64,000 nucleotides of DNA, taken from Oscillatoria princeps RMCB-10 (lineage in GTDB: Bacteria; Cyanobacteriota; Cyanobacteriia; Cyanobacteriales; Oscillatoriaceae). The notes under the pieces were generated by a model that saw only the letters and a list, made by a program, of their open reading frames with translations, was not told where the DNA came from and ran no database searches. Shown one piece after another: positions 41,968-51,283 of the stretch (positions are counted from its first letter, which is position 1; each line of letters opens with the position of its first letter). The DNA is taken from positions 186,001 through 250,000 of the forward strand of contig JAHHHT010000009.1 in assembly GCA_019359235.1 (NCBI GenBank). The letters are read 5' to 3'. Position numbers and translations under genes: made by a program.

Positions 41968-42642
41968 ATGGAACCGCCTTTGTTTTTGCTCGCCTCCGCC
42001 TCACCGGCACGTCGAAAATTGCTGCAGAGTGCCGGCATCGAGCCGATTGTTTGGCCCAGCAACATTGATGAGTCGGAAGTCGGGAGTGCCAACCCCGCAG
42101 AATTAGTGCAAACCCTAGCCCAGCTGAAAGCCCAGAACATAGCCAGCCGGTTGAAGAATGGAGAGAAACCGCCCGCCGGTTTAACGCAAATGCCTGTGGG
42201 AGGGGCACCCGACTCCGCATCGTGGCTAATTGCCGGGTGCGATTCAGTTTTGCTGGTGAGCGGCGAAATTCATGGCAAACCGGCTGACGCGGCGGAGGCG
42301 ATTGCCCGCTGGAAGCGAATGCGCGGGGCTGTCGGGGAACTTTACACCGGCCACGCCTTAATCGATCCAGACCGGGACAAAACCATAGTGCGGTGCCAGA
42401 TGACGCGGGTTTACTTTGCTGCCCTCAGCGATCTGGAAATTGAAGCTTACGTCGCCACCGGCGAGCCCCTCTTGTGCGCCGGTTGCTTTGCCCTGGAAGG
42501 GCGAGGGGGGCTATTCGTGGAAAAACTCGAAGGTTGCCACAGCAACGTCATTGGCCTCAGCTTGCCCCTGCTGCGGCGGATGCTGGGGGAACTGGGCTAC
42601 ACTGTCACAGACTTTTGGCGGTCAACCTGCCGGTTTAGCTAA
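41968..42642 (+). CDS. maf: Maf-like nucleoside triphosphate pyrophosphatase
   Basis: A 224-residue cytoplasmic house-cleaning enzyme that hydrolyses non-canonical or damaged nucleotides. The start [19 protein letters not shown] is the phosphate-binding motif. GCDSVLLV carries the catalytic Asp and [10 protein letters not shown] follows, then [19 protein letters not shown] and the C-terminal [26 protein letters not shown] chose the ATG at 41968 since family members start at this motif. It may share a transcript with the PsbP-like gene. Confidence 0.93.
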   Translation: MEPPLFLLASASPARRKLLQSAGIEPIVWPSNIDESEVGSANPAELVQTLAQLKAQNIASRLKNGEKPPAGLTQMPVGGAPDSASWLIAGCDSVLLVSGEIHGKPADAAEAIARWKRMRGAVGELYTGHALIDPDRDKTIVRCQMTRVYFAALSDLEIEAYVATGEPLLCAGCFALEGRGGLFVEKLEGCHSNVIGLSLPLLRRMLGELGYTVTDFWRSTCRFS

Positions 42643-42648
42643 CCTCGT

Positions 42649-42984
42649 CTAGCGGACTTTGCTTCTCACGACGAGCAAAGCGAAGAGCAGGATAAAGTTG
42701 AGCGTGATGCTGCCCAGCAGCCACCAATCTTGCGGGTATTTTCTGGTGGCGTTCTTAACAGCCTCCCTGGTCGCTAGGGCCAAAGAAGACAGCTGCAGCT
42801 GCAGGCTGTCGAGTTGCCCCTTGACCTTGGCGTAGCGGCGGTCTGCGTTCTGCTGCTGCTGGTGCAGCTGCGCTTCTAACCTGTTCAGCCTCACCCACAC
42901 ATCGGCTTTGGTTCCTTCCGAAGTCGGTTCTCCTGAGTGGTTCATGTGACTGTTGCTCAGTGTCAGTTTGCTGTTATTCATCAT
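42649..42984 (-). CDS. Small coiled-coil protein with a C-terminal membrane anchor
   Basis: A 111-residue protein of unknown function. A coiled coil (about 30-75, VWVRLNRLEAQLHQQQQNADRRYAKVKGQLDSLQLQ) precedes a C-terminal helix (about 88-106, WWLLGSITLNFILLFALLVV). Tail-anchored topology is likely. I start at the ATG pair at 42984/42981 because GGAG lies just upstream. It converges on maf with a six-base gap. Confidence 0.65.
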   Translation of the reverse strand: MMNNSKLTLSNSHMNHSGEPTSEGTKADVWVRLNRLEAQLHQQQQNADRRYAKVKGQLDSLQLQLSSLALATREAVKNATRKYPQDWWLLGSITLNFILLFALLVVRSKVR

Positions 42985-43848
42985 GCGTCTCCAACTCAAT
43001 GGGTGCTTTACTTGGCGTTTCCTCGATACAGATGCGTTTGGCACCTTCAGGCCGTTGCGTAGCGCTGCTATTGAGGCTGCTATTTTCGCAGCCAAGAGCG
43101 CGGCTTGGTTTCCCACAGCCGGCTGCAGGAGAGAGAGCCAGCAACCCGGTTTATGGCGTGCGAGCTTCGGGTACAAGTGAGGCTTTGCTTTCTAATTTTG
43201 GCTTAAAAACAGGCGAGCGTGTTGCCATTTTGCCAGGATACTGTCGGGCCGATTCAGGCCGTTCGCATCACTTTTATAAGTACGGACGCCCAAATAAACG
43301 TACCATTAAAAACCCGGGTTATTTAAGAACCCCGGTTTCTGTTACAGGCCATAATCTGCTTAATTATGCCATCCAAAAGTGCGCTAATTATTAAAAAATA
43401 AAGGCAATAAATTAAAATTTGATTTAAAAATCAACAAAAATTTAACCGGTTAATACATAGATGTATCTGGCCTTAATACCGCACTTCATAAAAGCGCCGC
43501 AACTCGCTGTTAAATCCGAAAAAAAGCCTCTGGCATTGCTGCCAGACGGGTATCAATCAGGGTGCATCTGTTCCGAGTCTTCGGGCTTTGAGGTTCGACC
43601 TCCGGAAAGTTCCCGGCAAAATTCCACCGCACCACCAGACAAAACCTTATTCTTGGCAGAAGCTCTGATCGCAGGCTGCTGAGGAGCGGCAATTCCCCCG
43701 GCTCCTGATATTATGTCTGGTGGCATCGTTGGTGTGTGGTGTGTCCCGCCATCACCGCCGTTTCGGTCTGAAATGCCCAATGCCAGTATGTAGAGACGCG
43801 ACATGCCGCGTCTCTAAACAAAAACGAAGCAATCGGAGATGATATCAC
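42985..43848. other. Gene-free stretch, 864 bases
   Basis: No gene I can support. It contains an imperfect AACCCGGGTT/AACCCCGGTTTC repeat near 43310-43340, AT-rich sequence at about 43390-43450, and the second copy of the dispersed repeat at about 43700-43850. Confidence 0.6.
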
Positions 43849-43850
43849 TC
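43700..43850. repeat. Dispersed degenerate repeat, copy 2
   Basis: Partner of 2470-2620. After the shared part it ends in GTAGAGACGCGACATGCCGCGTCTC, a variant of the AGAGACGCG palindrome, and then the methyltransferase stop. Confidence 0.5.
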
Positions 43851-44517
43851 ACCGGCGAGGTTTGCTCACCACCACCAAGCTAGTGGGCACATAAGTCGGG
43901 CGCTCGCCGTGGAAAAAGGCTGTGCTGGGAAGCTTTTCAACTTGAGCGCCAACTTTCAACAGCCAGTTGCGGAAAGAATCGCACTTGCGGTCATCGCGGA
44001 AGAACCGGCAGTGGCACAAAACGGACACTAGCCGCCCGTTCGGGCGCAAGCACTCGTAGGCGTGGCGGATGTGAACGCTGTCGAACCCCCCAGAAAACGG
44101 GGGATTCATCACAATGCGGTCGTAGCGAGTTTCGTGTTGCAGAAAGTCGTTCCCGACGATCTTGTAGCCTTTGAGTGCTAGAATTTCCCGCAGGGGGGGT
44201 TGGGACTCGATCACCTCCAAGTCGATGCCGCCGGTTTCGCTGAGGGCCTCGGCGATGTTACCTTTGCCGGCAGAGGGTTCCAGGACTTTCTGCCCGCTGC
44301 GAACCCCAGCCAGTTGAATCATCCGCTGGATGACCGGCTGCGGGGTGGGGTAGTAGTCGGGTAGCTTGAGTGTGGCGATTTCCTCTTCTAAGGCGCTGAT
44401 ATGCCGTTCCACTTCCGGGGAAGAAGGCTGCCTACTTGAACTGTCGCCGTTCGAGCGATACTGTCTGCACCAAGATTGGTTGGAGGGAATAATTCTCGGA
44501 TTTGACCGGCTCTGCAT
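43849..44517 (-). CDS. Class I methyltransferase with NPPF motif (adenine-type)
   Basis: A 222-residue methyltransferase. Motif I KVLEPSAGKGNIAEAL (78-92) binds SAM and the catalytic motif IV is NPPFSGG (138-144), the (N/D)PPY/F form of enzymes that methylate exocyclic amines, mainly N6-adenine in DNA or RNA or glutamine. The short N-terminal 50 residues lack a target-recognition domain, so it is not a full restriction-modification enzyme. No restriction gene is adjacent. It may act on RNA or protein. Confidence 0.8.
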   Translation of the reverse strand: MQSRSNPRIIPSNQSWCRQYRSNGDSSSRQPSSPEVERHISALEEEIATLKLPDYYPTPQPVIQRMIQLAGVRSGQKVLEPSAGKGNIAEALSETGGIDLEVIESQPPLREILALKGYKIVGNDFLQHETRYDRIVMNPPFSGGFDSVHIRHAYECLRPNGRLVSVLCHCRFFRDDRKCDSFRNWLLKVGAQVEKLPSTAFFHGERPTYVPTSLVVVSKPRR

Positions 44518-45428
44518 AGGAAAAAACTTTTACTGTGTGATATTCTCATTGTCTCAGGTCGCGCCGGCTGCCAGTGGGAAGCGATCGCATCTTTTTAATG
44601 TCTGGCATGACAGCGGTAAGAAACAGGATTTCTTTAGGCTATAAGGCCATAATTTCTCTTCTCCCATCCAAAGAAACCCGGTTTCTGGTATTCCTTGACC
44701 TGCTGCTAGTGCGCAGCGATCGCCCCTGGCGTGCGGCTTGCGGCGTCTGTCTCTGGGGAGATGCGCAATTTAGGATTTTGTGCTAGCAGCACCGGCTGCC
44801 ACTTTGGCGGGGTTGGTGCCGGTGAATTCTCTGCAAAAGTTGGCAAACTGGAGCCTGCCGGCGACAGGATGATATCATGAACGGTTGGGACGGCATTGTG
44901 GAGAGACGCGATTTATCGCGTCTCTCCAAGAGTTTTGCAATAAGGATGCCACCGGACTTGATATGAGACTGTATTGAAATTGCCACACCGGCACTTTTCA
45001 AACTAGAGCGCAGGTCTTGTATTAAAATCGAGGTTAAGAAACCGGGTTTCTCGTGCAGGTATTGACCAATTTGTCGGAGGTCAAGCATAAAGAAACCCGG
45101 TTTCTAAGATTTGTTGACCGGCTCTCTAAGCGTTCATGTCAGTTAAAATCACACCAGAGTTCCCAGAAGCGGGGAGTTGCCTGGAAGAGAAACTCGGTTT
45201 GTGCCGGTTAAAAGTCGCCAGATTGCCATCACCGCACCCTTCCAAGGTGCCGGCGTCGGGACTGCCGTTCCCCAATGCCCCGTCCCCGTTAACAGGGAAG
45301 GTGGGGCCCCCTCTGGGGATAAGGGGCGGGGGGGGCCCCCTCTGGGGATAAGGGGGCTCGGGGCCCCCTCTGGGGATGGGGGTAGAGGGGTTGGGGGTGG
45401 GATTTTCCTGACAACCCGATCTCCACCC
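44518..45428. other. Gene-free stretch with palindromes and a G-rich tandem repeat
   Basis: No gene. It holds AGAAACCCGGTTTCT palindromes at about 44678, 45037 and 45090, an AGAGACGCGATTTATCGCGT palindrome near 44901-44926, and the tandem repeat at 45303-45377. Two HIP1 words (GCGATCGC) lie near 44582 and 44718. Confidence 0.65.
45303..45377. repeat. G-rich tandem repeat, about 28-bp unit, three copies
   Basis: GGGGCCCCCTCTGGGGAT repeated at 45303, 45332 and 45360 with G-runs between. Each unit is itself a GGGGCCCC palindrome. Confidence 0.85.
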
Positions 45429-45938
45429 TCAATAACTTTTCCGCATCTGCCCAACTAAGTGAACAATTTCTGGTAAAATAAGCTTCTCAACCGCCAATTT
45501 AACCGCCCCCGTCGAACCGGGAATCGAAAAGACTAACTTAGCTCCATAAACACCGGCAATCGCTCTCGACGCCATTGCCCGCGTTCCAATTTCCTGATAG
45601 CTCAGCCAGCGAAACAGCTCGCCAAATCCGGGCAGCGTCTTTGACAGCAGCCCCGCAATCGCATCATAAGTCGTATCTCGCGGCGAAATGCCGGTGCCGC
45701 CATTAAAAATCAAAACATCCAAATCAGCCCGCTCGCCCAGTTCCCCCAGCAGCGCCTGAATCTCCACCGGCTCGTCCTTAATAATCGTGTGCGCTCCCAC
45801 ACCATGACCCGCTTCAACGAGTAATTGCTGAATCAGCCGGCCACTTTTGTCTGTTTCAATAGAGCGCGTATCGCTAACAGTAATAACAGCGCAATTCACT
45901 GTCATTTTATCATTGTCAGGGTGAGGAATTTGCACCAT
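45429..45938 (-). CDS. moaB: Molybdenum cofactor biosynthesis protein MoaB
   Basis: A 169-residue MogA/MoaB-fold protein that adenylates molybdopterin or supports that step of molybdenum cofactor synthesis. The signature NGGTGISPRD (79-88) and PGSTGAV (140-146) mark the molybdopterin-binding site. Its cofactor would serve nitrate reductase in a nitrate-using cyanobacterium. A start at M12 (45905) is also possible. It is monocistronic here. Confidence 0.93.
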   Translation of the reverse strand: MVQIPHPDNDKMTVNCAVITVSDTRSIETDKSGRLIQQLLVEAGHGVGAHTIIKDEPVEIQALLGELGERADLDVLIFNGGTGISPRDTTYDAIAGLLSKTLPGFGELFRWLSYQEIGTRAMASRAIAGVYGAKLVFSIPGSTGAVKLAVEKLILPEIVHLVGQMRKSY

Positions 45939-46270
45939 TGTCTTAACAGCAGCTATTCTAACCTTAGAGGTTGGTTATAAAAAAAAGTGAGGGCTGCCAG
46001 AAACCGGGTTTCTTCCAGGCAAGTGCCGAAAATATCTGTTCCCCCAGCCAGAGAAACCCGGTTTCTCACCCCCCGCAGCTATTCTAACCTTACGGTCTTG
46101 CGAATTTGAATTGAATGAGTGGGGGGCGTATACCAAGAACTTCACATCCCTCTTGTCCCCCCTCTCCGCGTTTCGGAGAGGGGGCTAGGGCGTGAGGTTC
46201 TCAACTCAAGTGCGGGGATATACGCCCCCTGAACTGCCCGCCCTAGCTGGCCATTAATTTCGCCAAGCCA
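45939..46270. other. Intergenic stretch with a family 2 MITE-like element
   Basis: No gene. The element at 45974-46092 follows the moaB start region. A CCTCTCCGCGTTTCGGAGAGG palindrome lies near 46160-46185. Confidence 0.6.
45974..46092. mobile_element. MITE-like element, family 2
   Basis: Has the family 2 body: TTATAA-A-rich start, AGAAACCGGGTTTCT (45998) and AGAAACCCGGTTTCT (46051). The 18-base word GCAGCTATTCTAACCTTA occurs on both sides (45949-45966 and 46075-46092), so a piece of moaB upstream sequence was duplicated around it. Confidence 0.6.
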
Positions 46271-46606
46271 TCAAGCCTTCTTGAAGTCCAAGCCATTTTC
46301 TTTAGCGTAGCGCTCCATGAAACGCATAAACCTGTCCCACTGTTCGGGGGATTTTATCGCGTAAATCGCTTCTAGTGCCGACGGCTTGCCATTAATAAAT
46401 TTGGCCTTAACCTCCCGCGTTGAGATTTCCCCTTCCTCATCAATCATGTACATGCCGGTGATGTTTTCCGTGCTGTCCTGGCTGAGAGCTTTGGGATTCT
46501 CAAAAGAAAACGTGGCCGTGCCATTGCTGCCATCGCGAGAGCGGGTGAGGCGCACATCCGGCACCACTTCCTCATCGATCCCTCTGGAAAACTGAATTTT
46601 GGCCAT
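46271..46606 (-). CDS. psb28: Photosystem II assembly protein Psb28
   Basis: A 111-residue Psb28, which binds the cytoplasmic face of CP47-containing assembly intermediates and protects photosystem II during biogenesis and repair. The family pattern is clear: [37 protein letters not shown], then [32 protein letters not shown] and [18 protein letters not shown] chose the ATG at 46606; the longer open frame upstream only translates a GGGCATC tandem repeat. Confidence 0.96.
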   Translation of the reverse strand: MAKIQFSRGIDEEVVPDVRLTRSRDGSNGTATFSFENPKALSQDSTENITGMYMIDEEGEISTREVKAKFINGKPSALEAIYAIKSPEQWDRFMRFMERYAKENGLDFKKA

Positions 46607-46744
46607 AAGTCCGCAATTAAACCTATAGGGTGGGCGAGTGACTGTATTCCCATGATAAAGCCGGAAGGGCACCCGCAACTGGGGTGCCCTCACCGGCACG
46701 CGCCCTTGCGGGCATGGGGCCTGGGACATGGGGCCTGGGGCATT

Positions 46745-46806
46745 GGGCATCGGGCATCGGGCATCGGGCATTGGGCATCGGGCATCGGGCATCGGGCATC
46801 GGGCAG
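46745..46806. repeat. Heptanucleotide tandem repeat (GGGCATC)n upstream of psb28
   Basis: About nine GGGCATC/GGGCATT units in a row, with related GGGCCTGGGGCAT words beside them, starting ~140 bases before the psb28 start. It is the complement-strand form of the GATGCCC/AATGCCC unit seen at 7116-7165. Confidence 0.9.
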
Positions 46807-46952
46807 TGGGCGATGGGGCTTTGGGCATTGCCCCCGCTCCTTTACCATATAGCGGTTCGTTCTTGAGTTGTGAAAATTATTTTTTTTAATGAACCGCCAA
46901 GACGCCAAGAACGCCAAGAAAAGAGAGAGGATTTCACAAATTATTTAGAGGT

Positions 46953-47080
46953 TCTTTATAAAGAAAAAGTAAAGTTACAAGAAACCGGGTTTCTTCTGGT
47001 GGCTCAGCCGGAAAACTCAGCTTGAGTACAGAAGAAACCCGGTTTCTGGCAGCGCCCATTTTGATGAATTACTTTATAAA
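46953..47080. mobile_element. MITE-like element, family 2
   Basis: Ends CTTTATAAAG-like (46954) and ACTTTATAAA (47071-47080), with AGAAACCGGGTTTCTTC (46979) and AGAAACCCGGTTTCT (47032) inside. It is best compared with 57269-57392. It lies just past the stop of the SLH gene. Confidence 0.7.
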
Positions 47081-47122
47081 CCCGCGTTTGGAACTGCTAT
47101 AACGTTCCTACCGGCTCAGATA

Positions 47123-48685
47123 CTAGCTGTTGAAAACCGGCAATGTGGTATTTGGGTTGACGATATAAGGAGAGGAAATCACCGGCGCTTTGCCTGTGGC
47201 AACCAGCGCCTGGTAGATAATGGCCGCCACTTCAGCGCGGGTGATATCTCGCATGGGGTTGAGCGCAGCCACCACGGGATAGTTAACAGCGAGCCGCTTT
47301 TCAGTTGCAGTGGCGACTTCATCAGTGGCGTAGCTGGGAATCTCGGCTCGGTCGGTGTAGGTTTGCAGGGAATTGGGATTGCCGCCGGTCAGCCCCAAAC
47401 CGCTCACCAAAGACACAATTGCCTGCACGCGGGTTAGGTTGTTATTAGGGCGAAAGGTTCCATCCGGATACCCGGTGAGAAAACCCATCTGACTCGCCCG
47501 ATCGATCGCCGATTTCGCCCAAAAATCAGCTGTCACATCTTTGAATTTGACCGCTTCTTTTTTGGGAGTCAGCTGGAAGGTTTTGACAATCAGTGCCGCA
47601 TACTGGGCGCGGGTGAGGCTGGCTTCTGGCTTGTAGGTGCCATCGGGAAAGCCACTGATCAATCCTTTTTTGACCATGCCTTCGATAAAGGCTTGCGCCC
47701 AGTGACCGGCTATGTCTTTCAAGCCGGTGGGTGCCGGTGCGGGTGCCGGTGCCGGTGCCGGTGCCGGTGCCGGTGCGGGTGCCGGTGCCGGCACGGGTAT
47801 GGGTGCGGGTGCCGGCACTTCATCGATCGCAAAATCCACCGCACCTTTGACTCGCGTTGGATTGAGCTGATTCCCCACAGAAACCAGCAGGTTCGAGGAG
47901 GCGTTTTCCAAATCGTACTGGCCATTGTCCCGCAGGATATTGCCGCCGGCGTCTTGGCGAGATCCCAAATCCGGTAAGGCTTTAACTGTGACAGTCAGCC
48001 CATTTTGGGTGTTTTTCTCGATGAGATTCCGGCGCAGTACGGGTCGCGCTTCTCCATTGACAACAATGCCGGTGCGATTTTCGGTTATTTGGCTGTCAAT
48101 AATCAGGGGAGCAGCACGGTCGCTAATGGCAATGCCGTAACCTGTTTTTTTAAAGACGTTTCGCCGCACTTCGCCTTTGGCGTTGCGCACGAAGGTAATC
48201 CCATTGCCGGCGTTTTGGAGAAAGACGTTATCCACCACCGCCGGCTGGGCTGTGCCGGTGGCGTAGACGCCTTCGCGGGCGCTATTGGTGAAGGTGTTGC
48301 TGGCAATTGTCGGTGCTGTGGATTCTACCCAAACAGCTGTGCCGCGAGAGGCGCGGTTGGTGACGGTAACGCCCCGCAGTTGGGCTTGATTTTCCAGCCG
48401 AATTGTGATATTTTGGCTGGCAAAAGTGGGGCTGATATATTCGCCGCTTCCTTCTATTAATATGCCGCTGCCTTTTTTGGCTTCGCTGCCCAGAACAGTA
48501 ACTCCAGCGGGAACAGCGAGGGGAAAGACTTCTCCACCGGCAGCGCTGTAAGTGCCAGCAGCCAGCTGAATTGTGGTGCCGGCTGCTGCTTGTTTGAGGG
48601 CTTTGGTGAGGGTTTTGAAGGGGGCGGACTGGGTGCCGGCTGCGGAGTCGCTACCGCCGGCTGGGCTGACATACAGGGTGGGCAT
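47123..48685 (-). CDS. Right-handed beta-helix (DUF1565-like) protein with three SLH domains
   Basis: A 520-residue protein. Residues 1-285 form a parallel beta-helix beginning LYVSPAGGSDSAAGTQSAPFKTLTKAL, the DUF1565-like start. A Pro-Ala linker (290-319) leads to three S-layer homology domains (about 321-363, 382-428, 447-498; GHWAQAFIEGMVKKGLISGFPDGTYKP and similar). SLH domains anchor proteins to cell-wall polymers. No signal peptide is seen at the chosen ATG, and no good in-frame upstream start, so secretion is unexplained. It may act at the outer surface or carry a cryptic signal. Confidence 0.88.
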   Translation of the reverse strand: MPTLYVSPAGGSDSAAGTQSAPFKTLTKALKQAAAGTTIQLAAGTYSAAGGEVFPLAVPAGVTVLGSEAKKGSGILIEGSGEYISPTFASQNITIRLENQAQLRGVTVTNRASRGTAVWVESTAPTIASNTFTNSAREGVYATGTAQPAVVDNVFLQNAGNGITFVRNAKGEVRRNVFKKTGYGIAISDRAAPLIIDSQITENRTGIVVNGEARPVLRRNLIEKNTQNGLTVTVKALPDLGSRQDAGGNILRDNGQYDLENASSNLLVSVGNQLNPTRVKGAVDFAIDEVPAPAPIPVPAPAPAPAPAPAPAPAPAPAPTGLKDIAGHWAQAFIEGMVKKGLISGFPDGTYKPEASLTRAQYAALIVKTFQLTPKKEAVKFKDVTADFWAKSAIDRASQMGFLTGYPDGTFRPNNNLTRVQAIVSLVSGLGLTGGNPNSLQTYTDRAEIPSYATDEVATATEKRLAVNYPVVAALNPMRDITRAEVAAIIYQALVATGKAPVISSPYIVNPNTTLPVFNS

Positions 48686-49111
48686 AATTTGGCTGAGTTC
48701 CTAATCGGCAGAATCTCTCCCGTTGAGGCGACAAATCTAGGGAGGTGGTGTTAGAGGCGCTGCACCAGAGCGTGGTAAAATCTGTCCGCTCGGCATTTAG
48801 GTGGGGCAAATAGGCTTGGAATCACCCACAAGGGGTGCCCCTGCGATGCCGGTGTCTCCTCAACTGTCTTTCGATTTCTGGCCTTTTCTCTGCCGGTCGG
48901 GAAAATTGCTACTGGGCGCTGGGCCCTGGGCCCTGGGCATTGCTCCGCACGCTGTCTGCGATCCCGCCCCACTGTGAAATAAGCTGTTGCTTAATTTTTC
49001 TATCCCTGTTGCTCTTCCTTCTTGGCGCTCTTGGCGCGTCCGCAGCTGCGGGAAGCCGCTGGCGCGTCTATGGCGGTTCATTACTAAACCCATATCAATT
49101 CGCCAGCAGTC
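48686..49111. other. Gene-free stretch, 426 bases
   Basis: No gene. It has GGGCCCTGGGCATT words near 48920-48945 and a reverse copy of the AACCGCCA...GCCAAG repeat at about 49017-49084 with an extra palindromic insert. Confidence 0.55.
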
Positions 49112-49807
49112 TCATCTGGTTTTTAGCTGTTTGAGCAGCTGAGCGTCTCCCTGTTGCGGTTGCGGCAGCCTCGGTGCGGTTGGGGGCCCACTAGCCGGTT
49201 CGGCAGCGGGGCTGGGTTCGTTGCTCTGTGCGGAATTGGGATTGAAGATGCTGGCGAGAGCACTGACGAGGGCATCCCGCTGGGCTCGATTCAGCCGGCT
49301 GATGGCCGCCTTGTCGCTTTCCATTGGGTTTTCTTGCAAAACATCGCGCCCCGGATACAGCGCCTTGTCCATCAACTCATTGGCGTCCTGATAGTCAGCC
49401 AGGGTGAGTTTCCAATCCAGCCGGTAAGAAGCGGGACGTCCTTTGACGTAGATGTGATAGCGGATCAAGCGACTGGCTAAGGTGTTGTCCGAATCGACTT
49501 TTCCTGTCTCCCGGAGCGCATAGCTGTTTTCTCGCGGCAAATCGGGCAAGACTTGGTAAAGTTGCGCCGCCGCCTCGGCAACCTTGACTCGCTGGGCAAA
49601 AGCCGGCTGCGTTCCCAGTTGGGACTCGATGGCTGGAATCCGCACCCCGAAGTGTCCTGTTTCTTTAACCCCTGGTGCGAAAACAGTAAGACACAAGCCG
49701 GTCAGCGCGATGGCGGCAAATAGGACTTTTCGCCGCACCTCGCCAGTTCCCAGCAGCAGCCCGGTTCTGATTCCCTTGTAAAACCGCTGTCGCCATCGGT
49801 TGTTCAT
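49112..49807 (-). CDS. Membrane-anchored protein of unknown function
   Basis: A 231-residue protein with a basic N-terminus, one hydrophobic span (about 28-46, VLFAAIALTGLCLTVFAP) and a mostly helical extracytoplasmic part (60-200). The tail is Pro/Gln-rich. AQLYQVLPDLPRENSYALRETGKVDSDNTLASRLIRYHIYVKGRP looks like a conserved core, but I do not recognise the family. I chose the ATG at 49807, preceded by GAGAAAG. It lies on the same strand as rpoZ, 134 bases downstream. Confidence 0.65.
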   Translation of the reverse strand: MNNRWRQRFYKGIRTGLLLGTGEVRRKVLFAAIALTGLCLTVFAPGVKETGHFGVRIPAIESQLGTQPAFAQRVKVAEAAAQLYQVLPDLPRENSYALRETGKVDSDNTLASRLIRYHIYVKGRPASYRLDWKLTLADYQDANELMDKALYPGRDVLQENPMESDKAAISRLNRAQRDALVSALASIFNPNSAQSNEPSPAAEPASGPPTAPRLPQPQQGDAQLLKQLKTR

Positions 49808-49879
49808 GGCTTTCTCTACCACATCACCGCTTTTATGTCAACATCACCCAGCTATAATTTCTGGTAGCCCCTTGCTTGT

Positions 49880-49910
49880 AGGGTGGGTTCCTCCCAGGGG
49901 AACCCACCCT
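49880..49910. terminator. GGGTGGGTTCC hairpin after rpoZ
   Basis: Stem AGGGTGGGTTCC / GGGAACCCACCCT, about 30 bases past the rpoZ stop (minus strand), again without T-tract. Confidence 0.5.
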
Positions 49911-49941
49911 ACTGATCTAACCCCTAACCCCTGCTCTTTAG

Positions 49942-50172
49942 CTAGTCATCGCCGATAATTTCCGGCTGGATCAGCTCATCCGACATTTCAATAATGGCCC
50001 GGAGCACCGGCTTCATCGTCGGGTCATCGGGATTGTCAAAGTCTTCGTAGCGGCGGCGCTTGGCGCGATTGGCCACCTGCACGGTAATCCGGTAGCGATT
50101 GGAGGCGGTGCCGATCAATTTTTCGGCCTGCCGCATCAGATGGGTAGTATCTAGGTTAAAACGCTTGTGCAT
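49942..50172 (-). CDS. rpoZ: DNA-directed RNA polymerase subunit omega
   Basis: A 76-residue omega subunit, which stabilises the beta-prime subunit in RNA polymerase. The cyanobacterial form is recognisable: [42 protein letters not shown], then [22 protein letters not shown]. It is divergent from the GDSL gene with 242 bases between. Confidence 0.95.
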   Translation of the reverse strand: MHKRFNLDTTHLMRQAEKLIGTASNRYRITVQVANRAKRRRYEDFDNPDDPTMKPVLRAIIEMSDELIQPEIIGDD

Positions 50173-50414
50173 AACTATTTTCGCTTATGAGTGCCCCTTT
50201 TAGTTTATCAACAGTGTCGAGCCCGATTTTAGACCGGCCCGCAACGATCCTGTTGGCAATCTGTAATTTGTCGCGGGAGAAGAGTCCGGCGGTCGGGGAA
50301 CTTTCCGCAAATTGTGTAGATTTTTAGAGTTAAATAAAGATTTGAAAAGGATACAATGGTGCGTTGCAGCCCGATTCAGACAGTCAAAGGTGTTGAAATT
50401 CTTCTGGTGCGCTC

Positions 50415-51152
50415 ATGCAGACACTTGCGAGTCCAGTTTACAAACCGTTACAAAAAGCCTGTTACCGTCCCCTGAAGATTGTGGCCCTGGGGGACAGTAT
50501 AGTGTACGGATACGGAGATCCGGAAGGGGGCGGCTGGGTAGAGCGGCTGCGGCGCAGCTGGATGTTACCCGACAGCGCCGGTCACATCGTTTACAATCTG
50601 GGAGTGCGCGGCGATCGCGTCCGTCAAGTAGCTGACCGGCTGGAAATCGAGTTCCGGCACCGGGGGGAGCTGCGCAATCGGTTCCCGGATGCCATAATTC
50701 TGTCCGTGGGGGTGAATGATTCGGCCCGGATTGGCCAGCATTCCGGACGGAACTATACGGATTTTGAAACCTTCCAAGCCGATATAGCCAGTTTGCTAGA
50801 CCTGTCGCAGGGGCTGTGCCCGGTGCTGTTTGTGGGGATGGTGCCGGTGGATGAAGCCCGGATGCCCTTTTTAGACTGTTTTTACCACAGTCACGCCGAG
50901 CAGTATCGCTACAAAGAAGCCACGAGGCAGGCCTGCTTGCAGCGGCAGATTCCCTATCTGGATATCTTTGAGCTGTGGGTGGCTCGCAGTGCCGAATGGC
51001 GGCGAGCGCGACTGTGCTCTGACGGGCTGCACCCCAACGTGGCGGGCTATCAAACTATACTGCAAGATGCGATCAGCTGGGAGCCGCTTGCTCAAATGGC
51101 AGCAGGCAAGCCAGAATTAGCTATTAGCTATTCGCGCTCAGGGGCGGGCTGA
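50415..51152 (+). CDS. GDSL/SGNH-type lipase or esterase
   Basis: A 245-residue SGNH hydrolase. Block I IVALGDSIVYGYG holds the nucleophile S28, block II has NLGVRGD, block III VGVND with N100, and block V SDGLHPN holds D202 and H205. All four catalytic residues are present. There is no signal peptide, so it should act in the cytoplasm on acyl or acetyl esters; the substrate is unknown. Its first ~20 residues are poorly conserved in type. Confidence 0.9.
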   Translation: MQTLASPVYKPLQKACYRPLKIVALGDSIVYGYGDPEGGGWVERLRRSWMLPDSAGHIVYNLGVRGDRVRQVADRLEIEFRHRGELRNRFPDAIILSVGVNDSARIGQHSGRNYTDFETFQADIASLLDLSQGLCPVLFVGMVPVDEARMPFLDCFYHSHAEQYRYKEATRQACLQRQIPYLDIFELWVARSAEWRRARLCSDGLHPNVAGYQTILQDAISWEPLAQMAAGKPELAISYSRSGAG

Positions 51153-51283
51153 CAGATATCCTTTGTTGACAGCAGACATCTCGAATCAACCCGCCCCTAC
51201 CATTAGCAATGTGTGCGCAACAGCCGCGCGAGGCGCGAGGCTCTTGCGAGCGGTCAGTGAACAACCCCTATGGGTGAGGCTGG

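Noticed and set aside
42960-43394. 144-residue plus-strand frame
   Set aside because: Overlaps the better-supported coiled-coil gene, has no family features and runs into repeat DNA.
46607-46828. Extended N-terminus of Psb28
   Set aside because: It would translate the GGGCATC tandem repeat and is absent from the family; the ATG at 46606 gives the standard protein.
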